Shown: positions 1 to 12,818 of the stretch, one piece after another
How the letters are laid out: every line of letters starts with the position of its first letter
How positions within the stretch are numbered: the first letter of the stretch is position 1
NCBI RefSeq assembly: GCF_028769735.1
Contig: NC_088171.1
Location: forward strand, 144,481,917-144,545,916
DNA from: Zonotrichia leucophrys gambelii
Lineage: Eukaryota > Chordata > Aves > Passeriformes > Passerellidae
Reading direction: 5' to 3'
Length of the DNA stretch: 64,000 nt
Translations under genes and position numbers: made by a program
The notes under the pieces: generated by a model
Database searches by the model: none
Seen by the model: only the letters and a program-made list of their open reading frames with translations
Told to the model about the DNA's origin: nothing

Positions 1-253
1 TAAATTCTATGAGTTTTTCGATCTTGCAGGGCACTTTTTGCACCCATTCTTATGAATATATTTTAGTCTAACTTTCTGTATAATACAGACACAAGAAGTT
101 CTTTAAATAACACGTCTGTCAAGTTGTGTTATAATTTGGTCCTTCTTGTAGGCAGATTTCCTATCCTGATTTAAAGAAATGTAGAACGACAGACAGGTCA
201 CCCCTTTCCTGAAGAAACATTTGCAATGCTAAATTAAAAAACCCAATCAACTA

Positions 254-270
254 AACACACACACACACAC
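254..270. repeat. (CA)n microsatellite
   Basis: About eight uninterrupted AC dinucleotides. A simple-sequence tract likely to vary in length. Confidence 0.9.
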
Positions 271-3200
271 AAAACGCCCCTGTATGCCTGATTTCTTGCC
301 TCATTTTGTTTTGTCTCTCAGCCTTGTGGTTTCCTCTTGCCATTTATGAATGCCAGAGTTTTGCAGCACCAGAAATCTCTTCACTCTGAGATACTTGTGC
401 ACAGTGATGAGGTAACTCCTTAGTCATCACTTAGAGTACACCATGGACTGAATTGCTTGAATTACTCCAAAAGGCATTATTTCCATATCTCTGGTAATAA
501 CTTTGTCTTTAGGAAGAACCAATAGAAGAGACAAGCAAGGAAATAGTTTTGAAAGCACTAAAAAAAGTAACCTCTAGATCGATCTTAATTTATTTAACAT
601 CACTATTTATAGGTGAAATAATTCTTTTTTTAATTTCTCATAAATCAGAAAACTTACAGAAGATCACAAATTCCATAGCTGCCTGCACTCCCAGTGCCTC
701 AGGTAGCAGCACATGTAAAGAGAACCCCTTATGTAAGGTGACAGTGACCACATGAGGTTGATTTGTTGCAAATATAAAGTGCAGAGATGTCCTCCATGTC
801 AGAAAATATTTTATGCAGAACAAAGCATAGAAGAATGAAAGAAAACCAAACCATAGCATTACATACAGCAGAGGTAATGTCTGACCTTCAGATCCTTCAG
901 AAAGGAGTCCTGTATTGATACAGAAAAAAAATCTGCTGTATGGAGTCTACCTCTATTTATCATAAACTTGTCCAGAAGGAAGAAAGGAAGATTCTTTGGA
1001 AAATAAATCATAAATACCCTGGGTATGTTTTTGTTTCCAGACATGAAAATAATCTTTCTAATAATTTGCCTAATGTGATCAATGCTTGCTTTACTTTATG
1101 TCCTAGGTTCTACATGACAGTGTGGCAGTTCAGCTAGATAGGTTGCCTCAGCAAAAAGTTGATTGTCTTCACAAATGACAATTACAGGGCATTAATGTGG
1201 GCTGTTAGTACAAGACCTCTCTCCACCTGCAACTTTGTTCCTCCTTTTGATGTGCACCTAGGATACTACCCAAAAAGCTCCAAGGTTTTTGTAATTACAG
1301 AAAGTATCATCTGTGATTATTACAGATTCTTGCAGTGAGAAATTTGATGGCAGATTCATTTTACCTGATTGCAAGTGTTTGTTATGCAGGTCCACCTGAG
1401 CTTGTCACACAGGGACCATTTTAGAATCAACAGAAGAAATTAACATTCTTAGGGCACATACAGCCCCAGCCCATTTTAGCTGTTGGCTGCGGGATAAGTG
1501 TTGATACCTTTTCACTGACTTTAGATTTCTGACAGTGGTCAGATGCTATGTCTGATTCTTGGAAACTGCCAAATAGGTGGGTGTGATATATTCCTCATGT
1601 CATCATTTAGCTTTTTATTAACTTTGAAACAGTTTTGTTAACTAGAAACAGTTCAAGAGAACTGTTACCTCATTCTGGAGTGCCCAGTCACTGCAGACAT
1701 TATACTTGGTATTTGCTGGCTCCCTGGACGTGGGCTCCAGGTCAGTGTCACACTGGCTCAGCTATTTCCGGTACTTCTTTAGGAACATGAGCACAGCCCT
1801 GCGTGAGCACTTGCTGTTGTCACAGCAGCTGCTGCCTTCCATGCCATCCATGTCTACATGTGGTGATGAACTCATCAAGGCCATTTTTGGCCTGACTCTG
1901 GTGCCAAAGTCACTTCCCAAAATAGAGATGCAGAAGACAAAATGGTACTCTTCACAAACATTGGAAGAAAGCAGTTTGGCCAGAATTATGTGAGCACAAT
2001 AACGTGCCACTCTATTTTCTCCTGAAATAGTCTTAGGGTCTATACCTGCTTTACATCATGCCAAATCTTGCTGTAGAGATGAGTTTTGTATCTGTCCTGT
2101 AGGACTTAAAAGTCTTTGTTAGGAACACAACATGGCTTTAAATTTGGTTTATTTGCAATAGCAGAAGTTGGTTCCTTTTTTTTCTGTGTGGGCATTTTTC
2201 TTACTCCTTACCACCTAAATAATATAGAAAACATATGCAGCTGAGCAAGGCATTTTACTAAGTGCCTTTGCTCTGGCCAGTTGTAATTGCTACACACTAA
2301 CAAATCCTACAAATTAAACTGGGTTTTGTCCAGGGATGAAAGATACTAAATGCTTTCTTGTTGGAGTGTGAAATCAGTGAAGACTTTAATCTGATATGAT
2401 CTGGCAATTTGTCAGGTTTACAAGATCCCAAGTGAGCCAAGGATGTGGGACAGAGCAACAAGATGAGAACAGAAGGAATGGACTCAGAAATCAAAAGGTC
2501 CCCCTCAAAGTATGAAACAGAGAAGGGACAGACTGACCTACATGTTCTATTTCAGTTGTTCCTCCAGTATTACACTTCTTTTTTTATGTCATCTGCTAAC
2601 TCATGTCTTCAGAGTAGATAAATCTAATAGAGTAAAATCACTACCTACCTGACTTCCTCTGGAGGATGGGTAGGCTGAGATTTATAATCTCAGGGGATTA
2701 TCAGGAAGTACCAGGTTACTGTGAGAAGTTCTGAAAAGTTCTAAAAAGAGGGAAAATTGTCCTCCAGAGGGATCTATTTCTGCTCACTTACAATAAGCAC
2801 AAATTTCTGATGAAGCTAAAATAAAAAAGACTCTTCCAAAGCTGATGCCGCACTTTGGAATGGAGATGTCCAGATTGTAGCTGGGTTACATGAACCACAA
2901 TTAGGTATTGCCCTTGAGATACCTGTCACCTATTGAAATTTGGTGGAAACTATAAAATCAGTGAGTTGATAAGTTATTGGAGACTCAGACTGACCCACAG
3001 AAGTGTGTACCAAGAGCAGAACTGCAAAAGCTTTGCTTACAGTTCCCTAATGTTAAAGTTAAGCCAAGCAGCAAGGAATGATGTTACACACTGCAAGCCA
3101 TTAGTGTGTGGAAGATGAAGACACGTGATGCAAAAATACTCCACCAAAAAACCCCAAAAAAGCAACAACAAAACCCCAACCTCATAGCTTCAGCACTATG

Positions 3201-3870
3201 AAATATTTTGTTCATCATAAAATTTACCTTTTTAATTAAATTTTATGTACTTGGGAGATCACTTCCATTCAGTTTTGTTGGGTTTTTTTCCTAAAAAAGG
3301 AACTAGGCATGTCTATGCATATGTAAATGTCCCTCAGTTATCCCCAATTAACATTTTAACTACTTAGCCAGCTTCAATAATGTTAATAGAGACTTTGAAA
3401 CCCTAAAGAAATTCTTGTGACTTTTATGAAAGTAGGTCACCAGATTGAACAGAGACCCTTCTTAAGTATTGTTAAGTGTCCTACAGCAGTATTAGCCTCT
3501 GCATGGGGGAAATAAAAGACCTTATAAATGTTCCATCTACCAAGAAAACTTCAAATGGACCCCGAAATAGGCCATGAGACATATTTCACATGGACAAGTT
3601 CCAGCATATACAGTGATATTTATTTTTTGGGTTGCTCACAGAGGACATAGAGTCAGCAACTCTTAGTCCAGGGTGCTGTTAAATAACTCTGACTTACTGG
3701 ATGTAGGAAGAGAAGCTGATTCTAAGAATTCTGATGAAAAAAATTTGGTGTATGTTTTATTCTTACCTAATAGTATCTGTTTCTTACATCATAGTCTTAA
3801 TCATAAGTTCATATTCTGCTTAATTTTGTTTTTAGAAGTATCACAGAATTTGGGTTTTGGCAACGTGAAA

Positions 3871-3925
3871 GTAATCCTCATGAGGATTACTAGTTTTACA
3901 TCATGAGGAGGAGACTAGTTTTACA
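3871..3925. repeat. 20-bp perfect palindrome within a short direct repeat
   Basis: Bases 3871-3890 are identical to their own reverse complement (GTAATCCTCATGAGGATTAC). A 23-25-bp unit beginning TCATGAGGA and ending CTAGTTTTACA occurs twice in tandem, at 3878-3900 and 3901-3925. The second copy carries extra purines (GGAGGAG). This looks like local replication slippage; no function is implied. Confidence 0.85.
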
Positions 3926-6900
3926 TCAAGAGAGTGTATTTGGAAGCAGAATGAGACCTGATAATTTGAGACATTCCATGGATCTGGTCATGTGTTCTCT
4001 ATAAATTCATCAAAAAAACTCCCATTATATTCATTGGCCTTGGGATCAGGCCCTCAGAAGATGGTGCATACAGTGTAAATCTGGATGGTTTGTTTTTGGC
4101 TTTTGTCATTTGAATTTAGACAAGTTACACTTTTTGCCAGCTCCCAAGCTACATGACCAGTCATCATAAATTGTTAACATTTTTTTTGTTAATTTGAAAT
4201 GTCACAGCAGAGATGCCCATCCTCTTCCTGACTTGATAATATAAAAAAGTCCAAAATAATATGTCTTATTAAAGCCCAAGTATTTTCAATAGCAGCTTTT
4301 ATAAAAGATAGTCCATGGTCCAGCCCAAATGATGCTGCTCCCATATAATTTTTCTATTGCATGAACAGAGAAACTTTTGGTAAATTTGATATAACTGTAC
4401 AACAACATCTACCATACTATGATTTTAAATACTAATAAAAACATCTTAGTGTTACAGAGTATGGTCATTGAGAGCTATCTAAATTTCTTCTCAGGCCTAA
4501 GAAATTCAGTACGATGTAATTGGGTTTGGTAATAAAAGCACAGAGAGATGATTAAAGTTTAGATATTATTTGTTTTAATATGAAAGAGACATGAACTTCT
4601 TTTTCACACAATTCTGCTTTTAAGCTGTATACATTAATGCTTTTCTGAAATTAAACCAATGCAAATAACTTTCCATTGGTCCAAGAATAGAATGGCAGTA
4701 AATATAACACTGAGGAAAATAGCTAAAAAGGCAAGAATTTATTGGAAACAAAAATAGGTAAGCTTTGTTATTTAGGTCATTTCAAGATTTAATGTTTCTT
4801 AGAGTCAATTTTTTAGAGTCACTATTATTTCATAATGCCACCTAGCAGTCAGAAGTCATTATATTCCTCACCAATTTGTCCTTTATTTTACCATGCTTTG
4901 TAAAGATGTCCAAGTAGTTGGTTAGAAATTAGCACACAAGAAAATAATTGTGGCAATATGCCCATTACTGACTGCATAAAAATCTTGCTTTATAAAACAC
5001 TTCCAAAATGTCAATTACACAAATAGGACATAAAACCTGGTTGTGAAAAAAAATTGCTTAAGAATCTGCATTTGCATTCAGGATTACATGACTGCATTTT
5101 ATATTATCAATAAGTATTCTTTATTGAAAATAATTACTTCTCTTTGACTGTAAGAATGATTTTCTGAAAAGTACAGTTAAAGAACATAAGTAACTTGGAT
5201 AATGCTTCCAAATGGAAACAACAGATAAAGGCTTAATTTTTTTTTCACTTTAAAAGTTTAATTGAAACTCTAATCTGCTTACACAGACAGAAGCAGTAGT
5301 TTTCCTTTTTCCCAGTCATCTGAAGAGAGACTTGATACGTTAAGTACTTCCTGAGTAGGAAAAGACTAGCAAAAGCAAGGATCAGTCACCCAAAATGTTA
5401 GGCATGTATTCAACTACTCTACTCCAAAATTGTTGTGCTCCATGAATAAAACAGTTCTTCATTCCAAAATTGTTAAAATTTGTTCACTGGAATTAGAACA
5501 CACAGAACAACTAAGTATTTGGTCTATTAAATATTTAATCAACTGACTACATGCTTCAATTATTTTTTCCAATTACCATAGTCCTTGATCCTGCCCCAAA
5601 ATATGTCTCAATGTGTGTGTCACAGTCCAGCCAAGAACTACTCTGTGCCCAGTGAATTACTGTGAATGGAGCGAGTTCCCTGCATATTGTGTACTTCCAA
5701 GCTGCCACTGACACCAGTGACACTAGAATTTGTGTGCAAGCTGAGATCAATTTTCTGGCTGCTGTCACTGGAGTATCAACCTTCAAAGTCGCCCCATCTC
5801 ATCCTGAGCTCACAACCCTTCCCCATGGTCTCTCGTATGTGCTTCTCCAAAGGGCCAGTGAGATCTTCAGTGGAGCTGCCTACAGAAAAACATGGGGAAG
5901 GAATAAGGCATGCAGAGTGCTTGGGAAATTTCCTAACTGCAGTCACTCTATTCTCAAAAGTATTCCTATTAATCATGAAAGTCTTAAAATACCCTTATTT
6001 AAAAAAAAAAATCCTGTCTCCATATCCAATTTCAGATTTAGTGGGACACCTAGATTTGTCAGCATCCAAACAAAGGAGTCTGTAGTCTCAGTTTTCTCTT
6101 GTAGTCTTGGGCACTGCAGCTGCCTGCATCTTTACTTTTCTTTCCTCACCTCCACTAAATATAGCACAAAAAAATTTAACAGAGGATCTTTCCCTTCATG
6201 TCTTGGACCTCTCCAAAAGTATCAGTGCAATACATTGTCAATAGACCACATGTAAATAGTCCATTTCTAGGAAAATGAGCTGATTACTATTGGAGGAAAT
6301 CAACTTTATATTACATATCTTGACTACTGATTCTGAATTAACATATTTTCCATCTAGTGTACACTGAAGTGGCTCTATGGTGACAGCCCCCACCACCAGA
6401 TCAGACATTTCCTCTTAGTTCTAGCATGGACATGTGAAGGTTCTCAGAGTCTAGGCAATTTTTTTGGTTTTGTAAGGGAACAGGCACCCTCTCTCTAAGT
6501 TGTCTGTCTTCCTTCATCAAAATAGGAAATACACGGAGTAAACAGTCCAGTTCACTATTTCATATATACCCACTCCTGCAGTCTGACAAGGACTTCTGAA
6601 GTTGCAACATCTAGAAAATTACTGAAATTGAGAAATAATATTTATATCATTATACATCTGCTTTCCCTCCCTTTTCTAACAAGAACAAACTCTGCCTGAG
6701 ACTTGTAACAGAGCCCATTCATTTTTATGTATCTGTTCACTTCTGGATGGGACTGGATCTGGAAGTTCAAGCTAGAAAAATATAACTTCATGTTTATATG
6801 CCAAAACAGAAGGGAAATATTGTTATTTAATGATGAAAACATATGGTGCTCATTGCTCCTGTGGAAACTAAATCTTTACATTCTATCAGTTAGCAATGTG

Positions 6901-8812
6901 CTGGGCATATCACACTGTACTGTATTATAATCACTGAGCGCTGGCAAGCTTTTTTAAATTAAAAAACAGATAAGTTATAAGGTCTGGGTATCTTTCTTCT
7001 TTCTATTTCTCTCTATAAACAGAAAATTGGACCAATCACAGCCTGAGTGTCTCTAGCCTAAAGCCCAGGGAAGAAGGAAAATTTGATTATTTGTATTTAT
7101 TTGTAGTAAAAATGACATAAATGCAATTCATACACAATTCATGTCTTGTTGACACAGCTGGAGAAGTATAAAAGGGCTTTAGTGTAAATGAGAAATAGGG
7201 ATCTTGTAGTTTAAAAAGAGATGGTTTAAGATAGATAATGTGTTCTTTTTTCTCTCTGTTTAAAGCATTTTAACATGTACATCATTAAATGTTCTATTGC
7301 AGCCCGGACTCAGAAAGTGAATCATAAAGTTAACAACAGAGTCATAAAGCAAAATTACATAAATTATACAAGTAGAACTTGAGTCTAAACCACAGAAACA
7401 TAATTGATGTTTTCCAGAACTACTCATAAGCAGTCCCATAAGCAAGACTTTTTATTTTTTCATTTCTGGATATGAGATCATTAAAAAAAAAGTTGTAACT
7501 AACTGGTGCTGCTAGGACAGTAGCACAGAGATGGAGAACAGGCAGGTCCAGCAACAGCAATTAAATAGTCTGATCTACTTTTTGCACTCATATCAGGACT
7601 CAAACTTCTAACATGAAACCAGAAGAAACAGATCAACCTGCTTCCACCAGAGCCTGAACACTTCCAGAAAGTGCAGAAGCACTTAATGTTTTGTGAGAGT
7701 TTCCAGATTATGGTTAATATATACATATATAATGGAATATGCTTCTAGTGTCATTTCATTAGGCCACTTCTCTCAAAGAATGAGGGCAAATAGCTGCAGA
7801 GGATGCAGGCCACATCTCTGAAAGAAATCTGATATCTTCTTGAAAAAGCTAAGAGCCTCAAGTCTCAATTTATACTGCACTGCCATAATTTATGCCGGCT
7901 GCACAAGTGGTTTCCAAGCAGCCCTAAGCATCTCTCCTTTGGGCATGCATTTCCAAGAATCTCTCCTTTTCAACAAGGAACTATTGCAATGCCAAATTTA
8001 AAACCTAGACACAAAATCTGGGACATAAATGGGAATGCACAAAGATGCTGGCCCAGAATGAACTCCACCATGTGGACTCATTCCACTTGACAATAATCAG
8101 GAACCATGGGAGCTGAATGACAACTTTGCAGACCTGAGTACAAACCCTTTCCTTGGTGCTGGTATTTCTTCTCCATTTCAAAGCTGTGGGATTCTTCCTC
8201 AGCTGCAGATGACCCCAATTTTTACCTTGCCCCAAGTAGAAAGCAATGTTGTTCTTAGCTAGAATTTCCATTTTGGGTATTTCAAGGTCCTTCAGAGACA
8301 TGAAGGAATTTCACCTTACAATCTATTCTGAGGGGGAAACATTCCTACAAGAATTTTCAAACTGTAATTCAGGCAAAAGCAACAAACTGGTAGAGAACAG
8401 GAGCATGATACAAGGGCACCATTCACTGCAAAATGTAACACAAGCAGCAGAAAAATATTTCTCAGGCCTAGGCAGCCACCACAAGTCTTGTACCTAATTT
8501 CTTTTCTCTCCAGGCTTCAGAAAGCAGTTCCTCCTCTGAAAATATCTTCAAGGCTTTGGTGTTTCTCTCCAGGATGAATGAGAAAGAAACACATTAGGAG
8601 GCAGTGTTATTATGCCACGGAGTCTTTTTCCATGAAGTTTTTCTTTTAAAATCTGAAGCTATTTTCTTCCACACTCCTAAGGATCAGAATCCATGTCCAT
8701 CCCTGCAGAGCAGGGACAGCTGCCCATGCTGCCTGTTGGTAAACACAGGGATCTCACTGACCACTGCAGCTCTGACTGCCCCTGATACTTCCAACACACA
8801 GAAGCATCAAGG

Positions 8813-8874
8813 GTTAGCCACCAAAAAACCCCAAGGTCACTAAGAGTTAGCCACCAGAAAACACCAAGGACACA
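8813..8874. repeat. Two-copy tandem repeat, unit about 30 bp
   Basis: The unit starts GTTAGCCACCA and continues through an A/C-rich core to CCAAGG. Copies lie at 8813-8845 and 8846-8874 with a few substitutions. Only two copies are present, so this is a small local duplication rather than a minisatellite. Confidence 0.85.
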
Positions 8875-11513
8875 ACTTTATTACTTCCCTTTGCCCCTCA
8901 GAGCATATCTCATACCTGTGTCCATGTAATGTTCACAAAAAAGCACATGGAGGAACAGATGAGTATCCAAAGCTGCATCCACTGCAGACACTACAAGTAA
9001 AATTTTAGATGATAATCTAAATTCCACTTGAAACTCAATGACAAAATTAATCTCCGAGTTTGCTTTAAAATGGATTAACAGTGACATATCTCTCAAATCA
9101 CTTCTCTCCACAACAAAAATTGTTCAAATTTTTCAAGGCTTTTGTGGTGTTTTTGTTTTTTGTTTGCTTTTTTTTTTTCAAAGGTTGTTTTGAGGATCTG
9201 TGTAAAACAAACATGCTTGATTCAAAGAACTACTGGCCTGAGTGGAAAACACTTTTTCCTTTCAGTATTCTTTCCATTAAGCCTGTAGAGACACACTTAT
9301 TCAACAATTTATTCATAGGAATCTGAGTACAGCTGCAATGTTTGACCACTTATCATTGATAAAAGCTGGGAAAGGACAGACACCTACAACGTTTTTCATG
9401 TTATTTGCAGAACCTGTCATTCCTGTAAAGTCCACATCAGTCAGGTAGCCTCAGTGTAAGGGTCTCAGCATTAGGCCTTGGGCTGAAATCATTGCTGTCA
9501 CCCTCAACTGGGTACAAATGGAAGGGCAGTAATTACCTTCATTAGCCACATGACTGAGAAATGGGGCTATTTAAGTAATGACACCTAACTAATTATAAAA
9601 CACTTCATGCCCCTGTCATCTAAGAAAATTACCTACATTCAGATGAGATGGAGTAGTTGAAAGATTGTCTAGCACCAAGGATTATAGCTCTAGCCCACTG
9701 AGATAGGAGTCTGCTCTTTCTCCTTCTTTCCCCTGCCATTAATGCTTTGCATTACACATTTATCACTGGTTACTCCTCCACTGCATCCCAGATTGAGCAT
9801 GACCTGTCTTCATGCACACAAATAACAGACTGCTCCTTGATTTGGAGATTTTACTTTAAACTTCATGCAGGCAAATCCACTGAGCTCTTTGGAGCAGCAC
9901 CTATTAGCCTATCACCAAATGCCATGTTTCTTTCCTCATCTGATTTAATATAAAAAAATCCCTGGGAGTTTTCATAATAGCAATGTATTTCTTGACTACA
10001 GGAAGCAGCCCCCAACTGCCACCTGCAACATTCAGATTTTTTCTTTAAAAAAAGCTTTCCCTAGATAGAAAATACAGCAGATCACAAATACACATTTCTG
10101 CAGCATTTAACTCTTGCTTACATAATTGTTCTGCTCCAGGAATGCTACATATTATTGTTGCTATACTGCAAGTCAACAATCATCCCTATTTCAACTAATT
10201 TTTGACACACAGAATATTCCCCTACAATTTCTGTTGAAGAAATCTCCCTAGTTTCTTTTATTTCAGTTATTCATTCTTGCTCTTCCAGTGTGAATGGTAA
10301 CCCTCTGGGTTTGTGGCATTGTAGAAACAATAGGAAACTGGCTTTCTTTTCTGTCAGCCTTCAGACTGAAAGTGTGAGTTGTTACCCACCCCATGGTCTT
10401 TTCTTTATTGTCACCCACAGTTTTTTCTTCACTAATGGATAGAGCAACACTTTCTGTTCCACACAGCTGGAACAAAAAAAAATAACCTGCGGGAGAAGGA
10501 ACAATTTGGTAAAAACTGTGTGAAACTACTGTGCAAGGCTGTTGCTATTAGAGTAGGTTTCCTTAGGATAAACTTTAACTTCCTTGAGCATAGATGGGTC
10601 AGACTATCTTCCTGAGCAGCAAAGGCACACCATATTGCTGCCATATGCACCTATTAAATTACAAAGACAGATAAATTGGAGTGTGAATTTGAAAGTTTTA
10701 GAAGCATTTTAGTCAGCTGCACTTTCTTCAGCAGCTCAAGGGCAAAAGTAGAGAGTTGGATATTTTTCCTTAAAATGCCTTACTTACTACCATGCACCAT
10801 CCTCTTTGCCAAATGTGGCCATTAGCAGCCAGAAGCTAAGCACAGATCCTGAAAGTAGGAAGTATTAGCCTTGTCTTAGAGATTTCTTTTGTTGCTTTAA
10901 CCTAAATAGAAAACCTGTTCAGTTTAACCTCTCTTCTCCATAAGTATATTTGCCATCACTGATCTGTGAATGGGATAGGGAGCAGAAAGTTATTCTCATG
11001 AAACAGAAACATTAGACAAACCTTCTATACATCCTTAGCATCTCTAGAAAGTATCTATTGAATTCTGGGGGGGAGTGCAAAGGTACACAAAACAGAGAAA
11101 AATTTCCAAACACAGGAAGAGTGCTTGTGGAGAGCTTCTCCTCTGTCTTGTTGAAGCCTGAAGATAAACTGGGAATGTGCTCCTGACTGCATTACCTCAC
11201 CCAGCACAGAATAAGAAGGTACACTCTTACGATGCAGCATTTTGGACATCAGTGGTAGATTTCTGTGACAAATAAACTTCTGGGGGTTTATGTGCGGAGT
11301 TTGTAAGAGACCTGGCACTCTCTCTCCATACACTCCTGTTGAAAAGGATAATTTGCATTTGAAATGCCAAACTTTCCTCTCATCCAAAAAATATTAAATT
11401 GTAATAATTTCCCTGTTTAGCTGATGACAGCTGTCTTTGCAATCTGTTGCAACAAGGTGTCTACGCAGCAGCTCTTAACACTCCTTTCAGCTAAGCTGTC
11501 TCAAAACAACAAA

Positions 11514-12791
11514 TGTTGGGCTGGGAATTGTAGGACATACTCAAAAGCTTCAAATGTAAAGATGCATATGGGCAGCCACAACTGCTACAGCTAATTCCCT
11601 CTTGTCAATTATGATGCTTGTATCCCATATCATCAGTTCTGCTTATGCTGGATATTAAGTTCTGCACCTTTAAGTCTGGTTCCAAGAGCAAAGGGGGGAA
11701 GAAGCAGCAGCAGTTTGTTTGCAGAAACTGCACTTGGGCCCCAACATCCTGCTCCTGGACTGTGTTGTCTGCAGTATGGACAGCAAGAGAGGAGTTAGTT
11801 AAAGTTTTAGTTAGTTTTGGTAACTAGCAGAGGCAGAGAATTTCCCCAGACTGTGGCTTTTCTTTTTCTTGGAACTCATCAGCCTTGCTCTAGACTGAAA
11901 GCCCAGAAAAACACTGGGAGCTCACACCTGTGGCCCATCAGGGCCCAGGACATGGCATTTTCTGGCACAAGGAGGGACAGATAAGAGACTGAGTGAGCTG
12001 AGCTACAGCCCAGACAAGGACTCTCCCTCTCAATTTGCCATCTCTTCAGAACAAGAGGTTCCATTACAGAATCACATAATCACAAGGTTGGAAGAAACCT
12101 TCAAGATCATTTGAGTCCAACCCATGCCCTAACACTCCAACTAAACCATTGCACCAAGTGCCACATCCAGTCTTTTTTTAAACAGATCCAGGGATGGTGA
12201 CTCCACCACCTTTCCAGGCAGACAATTCCACTACTTTATCAGTCTTTCCATGAAAAACTTTTTCCTAATATCTAACCTATATTTCCCTTGATGCAGCTTG
12301 ACACTGTGACCTCTCATTCTGCCAGCTGCTGCCTGGAGAAAGAGACCAATCCCCACCTGACTGCAACTACCCTTCAGGAAGTTGTAGAGAGTGATAAGGT
12401 CGCCTTTGAGTCTCCTTTTCTCCAGGTTGAACAACCCCAGCTCCCTCTGCCATTCCTCATAGGGTTTGTGTTCCAAGCCCCTCACCAGCCTCATTGCCCT
12501 CCTCTGGATGTGCTCAACCATCTCAACATCCTTCCTAAACTGAGGGCTAGAACTGGACACAGCACCAAGATGCTGCCTCATCTGTGCCAAGTGAAGGGGG
12601 AGAATGACCTCCCTGCTCCCACTGGCCATTGTTTAATATTATTAATTTTTCCATTTTTGTGAGTACTTGTTAAATAAACAGTTTTTTCCACTTTTCAAAA
12701 AGGACATTTATGTCTTCTGAACTGATGAAGGGAGGGGTAACTTGAATTTGCTTTCTAAATTTTACCCCCAAATTTGCCCTAAACCAAGACA
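11514..12791 (+). mobile_element. ERVK-like LTR (plus strand) split by a CR1
   Basis: The LTR seems to start at TGTTGGGCTGGGAATTG (11514), runs to about 12065, is broken by a CR1 on the other strand, and resumes near 12632. The resumed part contains a TTAAATAAACAG polyadenylation region near 12670 and ends in CA near 12791. A lysine-tRNA-type primer binding site follows at once, as expected for a 5' LTR with a fragment of internal sequence. No gag, pol or env frame is preserved downstream. The family name comes from recalled features of avian betaretrovirus-like elements. The left boundary is less certain than the right. Confidence 0.5.
12066..12630 (-). mobile_element. CR1 LINE, 5'-truncated, minus strand
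   Basis: The plus strand begins with the reverse complement of a CR1 3' terminus (ACAGAATCACATAATCACAAGG, then TTGGAAGAAACC). Read on the minus strand, an open frame of about 130 codons (12231-12629) matches the C-terminal end of CR1 ORF2, with recognisable pieces such as EHIQRRAMRLVRGLEH, ELGLFNLEKRRLKGDLI and KYRLDIRKKFF. This is the region after the reverse transcriptase. The 5' part is missing, the usual outcome of CR1 insertion. The open frame is an unusually long remnant, so the copy is moderately young. It sits inside an LTR and is therefore younger than that LTR. Confidence 0.95.
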
Positions 12792-12800
12792 AATAGTTTT

Positions 12801-12818
12801 TGGCAACCAATGTTGGGC
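12801..12818 (+). other. Retroviral primer-binding-site-like sequence
   Basis: TGGCAACCAATGTTGGGC matches the lysine-tRNA-1,2 primer site used by betaretrovirus-like elements (TGGCGCCCAACGTGGGGC) at 14 of 18 positions. It lies about ten bases after the CA end of the LTR. Its position and sequence are the main support for the LTR call upstream. The element is defective: nothing beyond a short leader is recognisable. Confidence 0.5.

Larger units (their letters stand above)
1..11513. other. AT-rich unannotated DNA
   Basis: No gene, RNA gene or recognisable transposon was found. Open frames are short, occur on both strands and lack domains. The longest, on the plus strand at 5662-6255, is low in recognisable motifs and looks like a chance frame. 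The stretch contains a CA microsatellite, a 20-bp palindrome inside a direct repeat near 3.88 kb and a two-copy repeat near 8.8 kb, listed separately. It is most likely intergenic or intronic. Short conserved non-coding elements cannot be excluded without alignment to other birds. Confidence 0.6.

Noticed and set aside
1706..1993. 95-codon plus-strand frame with a coding-like look
   Set aside because: It starts at TTG rather than ATG, matches no family I know and has a minus-strand frame across it. It could be a decayed exon, but the sequence alone does not support a call; a BLASTx search would settle it.
5662..6255. 197-codon plus-strand frame
   Set aside because: No recognisable domain, biased by chance lack of stops, and overlapped by other frames of similar length. 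No splice or promoter context was visible.
12288..12662. 124-codon plus-strand frame
   Set aside because: It is the antisense shadow of the CR1 ORF2 tail.
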